Part shown: in pieces, positions 12,344 through 23,420 of the stretch
Layout of the letters: each line of letters begins with the position of its first letter
Position numbering within the stretch: position 1 is the stretch's first letter
Origin: Collybia mongolica
Lineage: Eukaryota; Basidiomycota; Agaricomycetes; Agaricales; Clitocybaceae
NCBI GenBank assembly: GCA_013420905.1
Contig: JAAXNY010000005.1
Location: forward strand, 2,232,001-2,296,000
Direction: 5' to 3'
DNA: 64,000 nucleotides
Notes under the pieces: generated by a model
Seen by the model: only the letters and a program-made list of their open reading frames with translations
Told to the model about the DNA's origin: nothing
Database searches by the model: none
Program-made: the position numbers and the translations under genes

Positions 12344-14024
12344 ATGTCTGACTTCGATTCTGATACTTCTTCAAGCAGCTCATGCCCAGGGTCCCCTGCT
12401 GATGTCGAAGCGATCCGTCAATCGCTCAAAGAGGTACATCGGATTCTTTTGTTCACCCTAACATTAACCTGAATAATGCATTTGGTAATTAGGCCCTCAA
12501 AGTTTCCCAACTTCGTGAGGCTGACACGGCCCTTGCACTTGCCAAGGCCCAGCGTGAGATTGCCGAGCGATCACTATCAACAAAAACTGCATCTGCATCG
12601 CGTCGAAAATCCCAAACTCTCAGCAACAGTGGCCCTGCATCGGGGATCATTTCCAAACCTTCGTCAAATTCAGCAAGTACATCCCCCCCAAATACCAGAC
12701 CTGACGAAAAGGAGATTGAGAAGGAGATCAGAAAGACTGGGAAGCTTTACAGTCTTTTCTGCAATATGTTTTTTGATGACCGGTCATTGTTCTTGGAGCC
12801 GCGCCCGACCCAGTCAATCAATATTGAGAGTGATAAGTCCCTGGCTGCTATTAGGCTGGCCCTTGTTGCGGAAATTCATGACGCTATCCCTGTGCATGTA
12901 TTCCAGGAATTAAAGCAGAATAGAAAGCTAGCTACAGTGGTAAGTTCTAAATTATATAGTTCTAATTCATATCATATTAACAATTCACTCCTTTTAATAG
13001 TTTATCCAAAGCATCAATAGTGGCCGCTCAAATTCAATGAACAGGCTTCGTACCTCATCATCAATATTCTTTCCTGACATCCCAAATGCTGCCACTCTCC
13101 TTCAAGCATCATACGATCGCACTAAAGTCCCCGAGTTTCAAGGGCTCTTGAAGTTCTCAGGATCAGATCATTATTCAAAGCTCCCGCCCCTCATCTACCC
13201 TGATGGAAAAAAGAACCCGAAGAAAGCCTTTCAGAACAAGATTTTACCTTTTGTGAGTTCTAGAATAGCCCTTATCATTGTTTGTCGATCATTTATTGTA
13301 ATCAGATGCTGCGTATCATCATCCATGGTCCAACATCGGTTCAATGCGACATCAATGGCCAACCTGCTGCCAAACAACTCACCCAGAAGTCATCAAGCCC
13401 ATTTTACGGCCTCACGCGCGTCACTGCAGGGTCAATGTCCTTCACCGTTATTATGGTAAGTTCTTTGTTCTAATATCCCCTTTCAAATGTGATTGACATC
13501 ATTGGTTTTAGGCCAGATGTATGATCTCGCCTGATCATGAACTTTCCATTCGGGGTGCCAAGTCTGGCATCGAGTATGCAAAGGACTTTGCTGCCTGCAA
13601 GAGGCTACTTCAGACACAGATGGACCACCCCATAATGCGAGGAACATTCGCTCTATGGGATCAAATTGTATTTGGCATTGATTCTAAAATTACAACGCAT
13701 GCCATTGCTCCTCTCGCACAAGGCTCTACTGATGAGGAAGATGAACTCATTCAGGGACTCAATGATGTCAAAGAATCAGATGCCGAGGAGGACAACTGCC
13801 AACTCTCGGATGCGGCAGCCCTTAGTCCTGTCGTCATTGACATCCCTGCCCCTGTAGACTTAGTAACAGCTGACCCTGACATTGCGTCCGAGGTTCCAAA
13901 GCGCCGTGGAAAGTCAAAACCCCCCAATGCAGCCCTGCCTGCCACTGCCAAGATGACCCCTGACGAGTCGATCCCTGGAACTCGAGCGTCTCGGCGTTCA
14001 AAAAGGGCAGCCGTGCCTACCTAG
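12344..14024 (+). CDS. Second gene of the Plavaka element, uncharacterised, intact
   Basis: Five exons, 12344-12433, 12493-12939, 13001-13252, 13306-13455 and 13512-14024, all in phase 0, give 483 aa. The order is a Ser-rich acidic start (MSDFDSDTSSSSS), an Ala/Gln-rich helix likely to be a coiled coil (residues ~30-60), a conserved-looking central domain with FFDDRSLFLEPRP, RLRTSSSIFFPDIP and FHGLL-like motifs, then an acidic stretch (DEEDELIQ) and a basic tail (TRASRRSKRA). It resembles proteins repeatedly seen in mushroom genomes near DNA transposons, possibly the group Pfam names DUF6698; that label is from memory and uncertain. Its position inside the TIRs and its orientation suggest an accessory or captured transposon gene. 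No enzymatic motif was seen. Confidence 0.75.
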
Positions 14025-14219
14025 GTGGGATATTACAGGCAAGATTAGTTCCCCCCCCCCGATTTGTATATACCAAGCACAATCAATATTTTTTTTCCAT
14101 TGTTACTCTTTCTGTGATTGAGGAACCTAAGTGCACATCTGAGCGGTGACCTGACTTAAAAGAGTGCTACCTGTTGGAAAAATAGGTATATATAGTGGTC
14201 TACATGTAATAAACAAATT

Positions 14220-14325
14220 GACTATATAGTGTAACGGTAATGAAGGTAATAGATAATGGGTAAGTCTCGGCAGAATTTCAATGGCTCTTACAACGTCGCG
14301 GGTTCGAATCCAGGTAATAGCAACA
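14220..14325 (+). other. tRNA-like sequence with pol III A and B boxes (relic)
   Basis: TAGTGTAACGG at 14227-14237 fits the A-box consensus TRGYNNARNNG, and GGTTCGAATCC near 14310 fits the B box. The spacing (about 75 bp) is longer than in an intronless tRNA, and the predicted acceptor and T stems pair poorly, so this is not a functional tRNA. It may be a tRNA-derived relic or a SINE head in the right end of the Plavaka element. Confidence 0.4.
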
Positions 14326-14880
14326 AATTAAACAGCGAACAGCTAACTATAAACAATGGGAAATAAGATTACTAATCCAACATAAGTCGGATCATTCCTT
14401 TTGATGGTCAAGTCAACTTATAATAACCCTTACTGAAATTACAATTTATCTCTGACATTTCAAGCAATTATAATTACTCTTATAAGATAGGATTGCAACG
14501 TCCCTTACAAAGAATCGTCTCGCTTATAACCACTTGTAAGCTACCAATCTGCTTACATACTTATAAGGCTTTGTAAGCCCTTGTGACTCAATCCAGAAAT
14601 TTCCGACATGAATGAATGAACAAACAACACTCTTTCTTTTCATCTGTCAATCAATAACATTAACAGAGCGCGTCCGTCTTGGCAAGGCCCGTGCGTTGAT
14701 CCGGGAACAACCGTCATTTAAAAGTTCAAAAAACTCAACAGTCGTAACCACAGTTCTTTTTCACTTCCTCCACCATCTTCCTCGACGACGTTGGGCCCTT
14801 CCCCCAGGCCAACTTACATTCTTTTGCTTCCCACTCGTTCACTCACGATATAAGAAAGACCCACCACTAAACATTATACG

Positions 14881-16222
14881 ATGGCTCCTGCCAAACTCCT
14901 CAACCTCCTCGCCTTCTCTTCGCTGGCCATACTTGCCTGTTCCTTTGGAGCCACCCCTGTAAATGCCGTCTCTGTTGATACTTCTCACTTTGTACGTCAC
15001 GCTGGACGCGGACACGCTGCTATTGCCAAGAAGAAACGCGGTGCCAGTGGCAAGCGCTGCAAGCCTCGTCCCACTTCGTCCCTCGGCCAGGTGACCAGCG
15101 CGAACCCCACTCCCCACCCTAGCCCGCCTGCCTCAACCAAAGTCGCACCTCCTCAACATACTACCGTTTCCACCGAGGCCCCTGCACCATCCCCACCGCC
15201 TAACAACCCACCTCCCAGCAACGGTGGTGGAGGTGGCAAAGTTGGTATTGCTTGGGCTCTAGGCGAGGATTCCGCCCTCAAGAACTTCAAGACGAATAAA
15301 GTTTCCCCGTATGTTGCTTAACGCCTAATTGCTGTCCTTTATTCTTACCATCATCAGAATTTATACCTGGAGTCCCTGGATTCCCCAGAAAGCTAAGAGC
15401 CTCGGCTTTGACCCCATCCCTATGTTGTGGAGCGAAAAGCAACTTTCGGACTTTAAGCGCCTGGTCGTGAAGGGTTATGCATCAACTGTCCTGGGCTTCA
15501 ACGAGTACGTCCCCTTGACCTATTCTGCAGACACAAAATTTACTCACTAGTATTCTAGGCCTAACCAGAAGGGACAAGCTGATATGGACCCACAGCATGC
15601 CGCCGACGTTTGGAGGCAGCACATTAATCCCCTCAAGGACCAAGGGTATAGGCTGATCTCTCCCGCGGTTACCTCGGCACCGTCCGGTAAACAATGGATG
15701 AAAGACTTTTTTGCAGCATGCAGTGGTTGTCATGTAAGTGTTCGATCGTTATTTAGGTCAAACCCTGATTCAATTTCTATCTAGTTCGATGGTCTTGCAC
15801 TCCATTGGTATGGTAACTCGCCTCAGGAGTTCATCAAGTACATCACAGACTTCCACAATACCTTTGGACTTCCTCTCTGGGTCACAGAGTTTGCCTGCCA
15901 AGTACGAGTTATTTAATAAGCCTAATCCTGCTCCTACGTATTCACCGGGGACTTTCAGAATTTCTCTGGCGGCAACCAATGTACTCGCGATGAAGTGTTC
16001 AATTTCATGAAGACTGTGAAAGACTTCATGGACAACACCCCATGGGTTGCTCATTACTTTGCTTTCGGTCTGTCTATCGATCTTGCTCTTACCCTTTCCC
16101 ATTTGGTTAAAGATAATGTTTTTCAAGGTGTCATGCATGACATGGTCGGCGTCAACCCCGCTAATCAGTTAATGGCCAGCAATGGATTCCCGACTGACCT
16201 AGGATACTTGTACATTAACTAA
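14881..16222 (+). CDS. Secreted glycoside hydrolase family 128 (Asl1-like endo-beta-1,3-glucanase)
   Basis: Six exons, 14881-15308, 15358-15504, 15559-15733, 15785-15901, 15959-16067 and 16128-16222, give 356 aa. An N-terminal signal peptide (MAPAKLLNLLAFSSLAILAC) is followed by a basic patch and a Ser/Pro-rich linker ending in a Gly run (to about residue 120). The catalytic barrel then shows YIYTWSPW-type and SLGFDPIPMLW motifs, the acid/base segment GFNEPNQKG, LALHWYG and the nucleophile segment PLWVTEFAC. These are hallmarks of GH128, enzymes that act on beta-1,3-glucan in the fungal wall, so a wall-remodelling role is likely. Both catalytic Glu residues are present and the gene appears intact. 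It starts 272 bp beyond the end of the Plavaka element. Confidence 0.9.
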
Positions 16223-16745
16223 GGTATTGATTTTATGTCGATCCTTCATATGATCTCCACCAGTTGCACAAAATTTCTTCTGCATTTATCTGGATCCGTG
16301 CACCACACTAGATACCCTGCCTCCCTCATTCCCTTTCCGGTCATCATGACACCCTTCTTCCCTGCAGGCCCGTAGCGCGGGCATTCTACCGACCGTTGGC
16401 TTCCGGCTTCTGTTTGGATTGTGTTACTGGTACTGGTACCGGAGTATATACGTCCTCGATGTACAGTTGTCGCGCATGAATAGCATCTTCTCGTTGTCGT
16501 CTTGTCATAAGCTTCTCGGAGTGTATATATATAGTATCAACCTTTTGAGGACATTTAGACTGATCATAGTTTTTTTTTTTGTGTAAGTAATCTCATGATT
16601 TCCCGCGCTTTTTGGAGGTTGTAGTTCATACATTCACATCTCCGCAGCACCTACTGCCGTCCATACCATTCTCGTCCAAGTTACTCCCAGCATCTTGATC
16701 TGCCAGTGAACAGGCCATATACTCTCTTTTTAAGGCTTGTTTGTC
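16223..16745. other. Intergenic region
   Basis: 3' flank of the GH128 gene and upstream region of the AhpD-like gene, with a T-run near 16570. No further gene was recognised. Confidence 0.4.
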
Positions 16746-18032
16746 ATGGTGGCGCATCTCCCCCCTGCTGTAAAGCATCTCTTGACACTCCGCAACCCAG
16801 GCGTGTTGCCTGGACCGTCATTAACCAAGTTGCATGGTGTCCTCATGCGTACATCTCGTGATGCTCAAATCAAGAATGCGGAAACTGGATGGCTGGTTCT
16901 AACGGTGCGACCCGAATCATGCTGCTTCACTGCGCTCGACATCCAAGCGCTGAGCTTTGACTCGATCCATTTCCCAGACATGCACCCTTCTTACTGCCAA
17001 TCGCCCAACGACCCTGGGTCATCTGTATCGTTTCGTGACCAATCCCAACAATCCAGACTCTCGGACGAATGTCAACATGGCCAGTGCCGTAAATAAAGCT
17101 GCACTCATGCGGGAGTCTGCTCTGAAAAGTGTTATTTTCGTGGGCGTTCCCCGAGTGAGCAATCAATCCCTTTCAGACGATTAGCCGCGTCTCTATCGTC
17201 ACATGAGCGTATTGAGGACTTAGACCGGACTTTACAGGTCATACTTTCCCTCGCTGCATTGCATGAAGCGCTTGATGATGAAGTCAGGAATGCCTTGAGG
17301 ACAGAATCACGAAGGTGGGACCGAAATGACTTTAGCCAGACTTCCTCGGCGTCCCTTTCTTGATCTTCTGATATTAATTTATCTGGAAACTAAATTTGTT
17401 TTGCAGGACCGCAACGTCCGAGAACATCGAACTGGTAAAAATGCGGGGCAGACATCTTTGGAACTCTATCTACGCGCCTCATGCAGATAAGCTCCACGAC
17501 AAACTAGGGTCTTATCACCCGGACTTCATATGTGCGTACACGTTTCCATTCACTTGACACTCTGTTTCCAATCTTGGCATGAGGACCTGCCTAGTGTCGG
17601 CCGATCTTGGGGAATCGTTCCACTTATCTGATGCACATACACCAATATGGATCCCGATCTTTGCTGATCTTCCTTTCATTTCATACAGCGTTCATTATCC
17701 AGAGTTACGGCTCGGTTCTTTCCCCTTTGCCTGGGGCATTAAAATCCTACTCTGATATGAGCAGTCTCAACGATCCCGATCAGGGGAACCTCAGCCGGGC
17801 ACTAGGCTCCGTGGTTGGAATAGCTACCCTCCGGGCAGAAGGACGGGTTGGCCCACAATTAATTAGCCATGCCTTCGGACTTCTCAAGGCCCGATATACG
17901 GAAAACCAGAATGAAGAAGATGTATGGCTTTCCAGCGATGAAGGAACTGAGTGGGTTATACGTACCGTCGACGAGATTTTGGATATTGTGTCATCAGAAG
18001 CACAAGAGGCTGAGGTCAAGGTGAAATTATAG
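16746..18032 (+). CDS. AhpD-like (carboxymuconolactone decarboxylase-fold) protein
   Basis: Six exons, 16746-16904, 16978-17154, 17177-17188, 17238-17314, 17407-17531 and 17689-18032, give 297 aa. Exon 3 is only 12 nt and is needed to avoid an in-frame stop and to restore the TIS..LAALHEAL motif. The helical core reads LYRFVTNPN, MRESALKSVIFVGVPR, LAALHEAL and, later, WNSIYAPHADKLHDKLGSYH. This matches fungal AhpD-like proteins, which usually lack the full peroxidase CxxC; none is visible here. The role is unknown, possibly redox or mitochondrial. The ATG at 16746 is the first in the reading frame. The gene converges on the DUF6593 gene at 18400. Confidence 0.72.
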
Positions 18033-18399
18033 CGCAAGGATAGGTCGGGTGATCATCACTTCCTGCTTGTACCTGTATGTCGTCTGCATCGTGTTCACGA
18101 TTTCAACTCAGTCGTTTTCACACCTCTGCCTCGCCTTCGTTCCACGTGAGGCAGGTTCATCTCGATGGATTTTTTTCCTATTATCGATGGTAAAATACTG
18201 CTTGTTATGCAAGAATGCCGGCTGGTCTCCGGAGCCACCTCGCGGAACACAAAGCAGATGTGATTTCAGGGATATATTCTCGGCATCACAAATTTATTGA
18301 CAGGTATAGGCCAAATAGTACATTTTGAACTCGTAAAGTACATAACGGATAGAGGAGACAGTATTGTACAAAGCTACAGTCGTTATCGATTAAGAGAGG
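18033..18399. other. Convergent intergenic region
   Basis: Shared 3' flank of the AhpD-like gene (plus) and the DUF6593 gene (minus). No gene was recognised. Confidence 0.4.
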
Positions 18400-19227
18400 T
18401 TAGAGGTTCCACTGCGCACAGAAACGATATAGCATAGCAGTAACAGTGACAGTATCCATTATTGGCGGATGCATCTTGAATTGTAACACGGAGCAAAACA
18501 TCAGGAAGATCGATAATGACAGGGGTTAGGGAACACGCACTACTGTACCCGCGCCTGCCGTGCGGACAAAGTGGAGCTCCCCGAAAACGTCGCCAATTTG
18601 GTAGCGCGTTTGCCGTGTGGGACGAAAGAATGCGATAACCACGCCGCTAGCGTCTTGCAGCTATAAAGCGCTCCATCAGGTGATGAAAGTCTTGATGAAA
18701 TTTCGAAACGTACGAGGATGTCCGCGCTTGTTGGGCTCGGCCGCCATCGGTATTGAAGTCCGTCAGGACCATTGAAGAACCGAGTCCCCTAGAGAAAAAA
18801 TAGGTTCAAATACGATCACATATGATCTTCTAACATCTTACATATTGTCGAGGGTCTGGAATGACTAAATCGGCCATCGGTAGTGTATTCTATGGACCGA
18901 CGTATTAGGTGATTGGTTTACATGTCGGAATGCGCAAGGGGCGACTGACCTTGCCGATGACGACGCGTCCAAGTCCACCATTGGCCGACCATTCGAGTTT
19001 GGCGACCCGGTCTTCTTTGTTAGGACGGATTGCTCGCCACAGTGTTGTGACGCTTTGCCCGTTTGGACTGACAGTGGTCTGACCGTGTAAGTTGGCATTA
19101 ATTGATATATCAAAAAGAAGTGAAGGTGTACTTGAAAGCGATAGAGGACGCCCCAAGAATTGAAGAGTTGGCTTTCACGGGGATCTTGGTTGGTCCAAGA
19201 GAGAATATCGTTGGACGCGGTGGTCAT
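18400..19227 (-). CDS. DUF6593 domain protein, complete
   Basis: Six exons from 19227 down: 19227-19132, 19078-18950, 18889-18842, 18788-18714, 18660-18541, 18474-18400; 180 aa. The spliced protein shows the family pattern: start MTTASNDILSWTN, then VTTLWRAIRP, AKLEWSANGGLGRVVIGK, GLQYRWRPS, VVIAFFRPT and a C-terminal MDTVTVTAMLYRF. The last intron (donor GTGCGT at 18540) is needed; otherwise the product stops early and loses the conserved C-terminus. Function is unknown. It is more typical of the family than the partial copy at 1-671, and the two are too diverged to be a recent duplication. Confidence 0.85.
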
Positions 19228-19449
19228 TTTCGATGGCAGTAGGGGGGATGCTGTAGAAAGGCGCGAGGGAGATGTCGGCCAGTCAAGCTCTGAGGAAGCT
19301 CATCCTTGAAACCTTTCGGATTTTATACTGGGGAGGTGTCGTTTTTTTGGCTGGTTTAACCTGAGTTTTTTTTGAAAAAAAAAAAGGATAATCCAGAAGC
19401 CGATCGAAAACGTGGGGACGGGCGATAATATATACAAGTGAGAGGGAAC

Positions 19450-20240
19450 GTGTCAACGTAGAAGAAAGGGTTCATGGTGGGCCTTGGTCAGTGGAGCAAG
19501 TTTCGGACGGAAAAAGTCGAGGCCAGTATGATCGAGAACGGCACGAGCCAAACGCGAACCGTTTGAAATTTTGCCAGGTTTCACCAAATCCTTTGTCATG
19601 GATAGAGCCGGCAATCTCCAAATGTCTCTTGGTGATATACAGTTGCTCAAGATTCCACACTAGAAGATCTTGAGAAAAGAAATGTCGTATTATTCCATTA
19701 AAGAACCAAGAGGTTTCGGGATCGTGTTGATGAATTCCTTTGGCCTCCACGAGGTCGTCTCCATTAGGCAGGTAAGTTGTAATATAGCGGACCAAAGATG
19801 CGAAGGGAGGCATTGAACGTGTATCCCGCATCCGGGGCTCGGGACAACATGCCTACATCGTGTTAGTTCTATCATCTCTGGCTGAAATGGGAGAAAGACG
19901 CGGTAAATTCCAAACCTGCCGCGCCATAATTTGTTGAACTTCGGCATCCAATGTAAGCTGTCGAGGTAACCGAAACCGATATAGCATTATAAATGGAAAT
20001 GTCGGTTTCAATCCATGGCGCAACGTATGAGAGGTTGGCAAAGTCAGAGATTGTCGCGTTAGTTACCTGTATCGGAGATCCACGCAGTGTGTTTTAAATG
20101 GTCAATGTTGAACCTCAAATAACAGTCGCTGGCCTCGCTGTACAAAAGTATTGAGCACTAGTGACAATGTTTGGGGGTTCGACGTGCGTATTTGGTGAAC
20201 TGGTCGTGAATAATATGAACCATGTGGTGATTCCATGAAA
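19450..20240 (-). CDS. Probable gene of unknown function, exons unresolved
   Basis: Three minus-strand frames contain stretches that read like protein: KHTAWISDTG near 20075, SRAPDAGYTFNASLRIFGPL near 19810, and QDLLVWNLEQLYITKRHLEI followed by FGETWQNF near 19600-19670. Several GT-AG choices can link them, but no single model keeps every stretch in frame, and I do not recognise the family. It could be a real multi-exon gene whose introns I misplaced, or a decayed one. It lies between the DUF6593 gene and uL11m, all three on the minus strand. Confidence 0.35.
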
Positions 20241-20397
20241 CTTGAAAATCATGTACCCTTGGCATTAAGATGAGACACAAGCTAAGCTACACGGGTAAAT
20301 TCGGTGGCAAAAGGAGTGGTATAGTTTTTGTGCTGATGCAGACTTAATTAGCATGTGAGAGATATGAAGAGATACACTACCACCCACGGGGCCCGGT

Positions 20398-20903
20398 TTA
20401 CGGAACGACCTGAACGCCTAAACTCCTTGCGCTTCCGATGATCATTCTAGCGATAGATTCAAGTGGAAGATGTTTCATATGTTCATCTGTGGACTTGATC
20501 TTTGCTATCTCATACACGTGTTTGAGGCTGATAGTTCTAGTGGTCTCGTGTCCTGGTTTTCCAGTTCCTTTTTCAATTCCGGCTGCTTTCTTTAGGAAAT
20601 ACGAGGCTGGCGGTGTTTTGGTAATGAAAGTAAAAGAACGATCTGGTTGAACTGTTATAAGGGTTGGAGTTGGGACCCCTTGCTCAATATGAGCCGTTTT
20701 CGCGTTAAATTCTTTGCAAAAGTCCATAGACTTGACTCCACGAGCGCCAAGGGCTGGTCCGACGGGGGGCGTTGGAGCAGCTTTCCCAGCTGGGATGAGG
20801 AGACGCTACAATACCAGAGGAGGTTAGGCTAAGATGGCATGTAGAAAAGTATGATTTTGCTCACCACAACCTGTGCCCTAGCTTTTAAGGCAGCCTTAGA
20901 CAT
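20398..20903 (-). CDS. Mitochondrial large-subunit ribosomal protein uL11m
   Basis: Two exons, 20903-20865 and 20805-20398, give 148 aa. The start is MSKAALKARAQVVRLLIPAG, followed by the L11 signature TPPVGPALGARGV, KSMDFCKEFNAKT, then SFTFITKTPPASYFLKKAAG and the C-terminal rRNA-binding domain ending GSARSLGVQVVP. uL11 binds 23S-type rRNA at the GTPase-associated centre. The sequence is of the bacterial/mitochondrial type, so a mitochondrial location is inferred. Start and stop are clear, and no strong extended targeting sequence precedes the L11 core. It is divergent from the M28 gene, with only 167 bp between the two starts, probably a shared promoter. Confidence 0.92.
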
Positions 20904-21070
20904 AGTACCAGGGATTAAATTGTCCGAAGGGAAATGTACAGTGGATGGCAAGTCTGGTCGACAACACAAAAAGGGAGGAACCAGACACGTGACAAGTAAC
21001 CAGTCGGGTGGCGGTTCGCGTTTCCTGACTTTCATTGTCAACTTCAACCTGCACACACTCTTGACCCACT

Positions 21071-23280
21071 ATGAAGTCCTTTTTGACTCTAGCATCATTT
21101 ATCTGTGTCGCCGTATCTACCCCTTTGTCAATCGATGATGCTAGTCAAGTTACCCTTGGCGACGGGCTCATGAGAACCTATCCAGGGTTCAATCTTGACC
21201 TTGACGCCCAGCGGTTGATTCAAGTCGATGGGCAGGCTCCCATCTGGACAACAGAGTTGGGCAAGGTGCTCAATCCCTTTTTGCATAGCGTTAAACACGA
21301 ATTTACATATGCATGTCCAGATTCGCGCTAAAGCCCAAGGTGTCAAGTTCTTCGACATGTGACTATTCAGTTATTCCTATTCTGTGGCACTCATTCACGC
21401 CCTATTGATACCCCAGAACAGAAACCCAAGACCTAGGAGCATTAGCTCACCTACGGCTTCAGAATAAGCGTATGTCCCCCCTTTTCCCCTTTTTACGTCT
21501 TAATGTTTCATGAATCATTAGCCTCTTTTCCATTCCCGAACGCCACTGAGAAAGTAAGGCCCATTTTGAAGACACTCTCCACCAAGGGCCCGAAGGAGAA
21601 TCTTCAGAAATTCTCCAGTTTCCGTACCAGACGTATTATGATGTTTCTTTTCTCCCAGGTTTCTTTACTAATGTGATACGCCATAGATTACCGCAGTGAC
21701 GTAAAACCCCCACCTTCCTTGCAACGTGTTCTCCTCTAAGCTTCCGTCCCTAGACTGGTAGACAAAGCCAACTGTGGCTTCTTTCTAAGATTGCAGATGT
21801 GGGCTCATGTTCTAGTCTTTTTTTAAAAAGACTATCCAATTCTATGACTCAACCAACTAACGAAAATATAGATAACGGATGAATGGGCATCTAAGTCTCT
21901 TCAAGACATTATTAACGTCTCTGAATTCCCCCACTCCTGGGGACAGCATTCCATCGTTAGTCGATAATATCGACGACGTGACTGAACAATAATGATAGTG
22001 AACAGATCGTTAGAATCAATGGTTCCTCTACCACTGATGATAAAGTCGTCGTTATTGGAGCCCACCAAGATAGGTAAAATGGTTGAACTTTGAACCACAT
22101 GTCAATTGTATGACAACCTCCCTTTGGCAGCACCAACATGTGGCCCTTCCTTCCTGCACCTGGTATTTACCAACTTCCTTTTTGCCTCGATGCTGTCTGA
22201 TCATCGATGTGTACATGCAGGAGCTGATGGTATCACATCCCCCCTCAACACTCTTATTTCCGACCCATCGCTGATGATGTGCCCCCGTAGATGATGGTTC
22301 GGGAAGTGTAACAATTCTAGAATCATACCGCGCATTGATTGCAGCCGACTTCCGCCCTGAATGTACCGTCGAATTCCATTGGTACTCTGCAGAGGTAGTT
22401 CCTGTATAAGCCTGTAACGGGACGGAACCATTCTTACTTTGATATAGGAAGGAGGTCTGCTTGGTTCGCAAGCCATTGCCAAGGATTATGAAGCTCGCTC
22501 AGTGAACGTGATTGCAATGAGCCAGGTACTTATCCCTTACTCCTTGTAGCACATGCGTTGAACGGAGAAACTAGTTTGACATGACGGCTTGGGTTAAGGT
22601 AGTATCTCCGCCCTTGCATGTAACTACGGAATAACTTACTTAAAAAGCGAGGAACCCATCAAGAAGTAGGCATCATTACAGACTTTACAGATGCAGCGTG
22701 CGTCATCCCTATTTTTTTTTCCTTTCTCTTGCCGAACAATCAAAACTCACCGTCATGTTCTAGCCTCACGAAGCTTAACATGCAACTTGTGGATTTATAT
22801 CTGGACATTCCCTACGTCGAGGTTAGTGAATAGCTCTTTATATAATAATGGATTAACTGACTCAACTTTATCTCTTTCGCGGTAGACTAAATGCGGCTAT
22901 GCTTGCAGTGATCAGTTAAGAAATTTTTTTTCCTATGCTCCAGCCGAGGACATGCTCACGAACATATCTAATTTTGCAGTGCCTCATGGGGTAAAGCAGG
23001 TTATCCTTCGTCTTTCACCATCGGTAAGAAACATTTATTTTCAGAATAGAAGCCTAGCTAATTTCCCTTCATATAGAAAGCTCGTTCGAAAACTCGAACA
23101 AGAATATTCATTCTACCAATGAGTTAGTTTACAACCCAATGGCTTACCCCTCAACTAAATCATACTCCGTAGTCGCATCGACATCTCTGATGAGTTTAGC
23201 TTCGATCACATGCTGGAGTTTTCCAAACTCGCAGTGGCTTTTGCTATTGAGCTTGGAGGCTGGTCAAAATCGGATTAATT
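21071..23280 (+). CDS. Secreted M28 leucine aminopeptidase
   Basis: Nineteen exons can be joined without a frame break over 2.2 kb. A signal peptide ([20 protein letters not shown]) and propeptide precede the M28 domain. All zinc-binding and catalytic blocks are present: [10 protein letters not shown] (His), GADDDGSG (Asp), HWYSAEEGGLLGS (catalytic Glu plus ligand Glu), MSQFDMTAW (Asp) and CGYACSDHASW (His). The C-terminus reads [18 protein letters not shown] and ends WSKSD. The enzyme removes N-terminal hydrophobic residues from peptides outside the cell. Exons include microexons of 14 nt (21687-21700) and 9 nt (22221-22229). It shares a 167 bp divergent promoter with uL11m. The copy looks intact. 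Confidence 0.92.
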
Positions 23281-23420
23281 TACACACGCTCATTTTTGTA
23301 ACGTTGTGTTCCCCATCTTTATCTATGATCGTCTTTACTTCATTCTAATGAGTATTGGCAAGGAACTGATCTGAATATGATAAAAGACAACTCTCTGCTT
23401 ACTCTGAGCCTACATGGAAT

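Larger units (their letters stand above)
6493..14608 (+). mobile_element. Complete Plavaka-type (CACTA-like) DNA transposon, 8.1 kb, two genes
   Basis: Both ends carry the 12 bp inverted repeat TGTCGGAAATTT (6493-6504, and its complement at 14597-14608). A TG dinucleotide flanks each end as a possible target-site duplication. Both termini also carry clustered subterminal CTTGTAAG/CTTACAAG motifs (6514, 6552, about 14504, 14533, and CTTATAAG variants at 14550-14575), as expected for transposase-binding repeats. Between the ends, all on the plus strand, lie an intact Plavaka transposase, a GC-rich minisatellite, an intact second gene and a tRNA-like pol III box pair. Every exon of both genes is in frame without stops, so the copy may be recent and autonomous. 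The TSD length is uncertain; TIR identity is seen directly. Confidence 0.8.
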
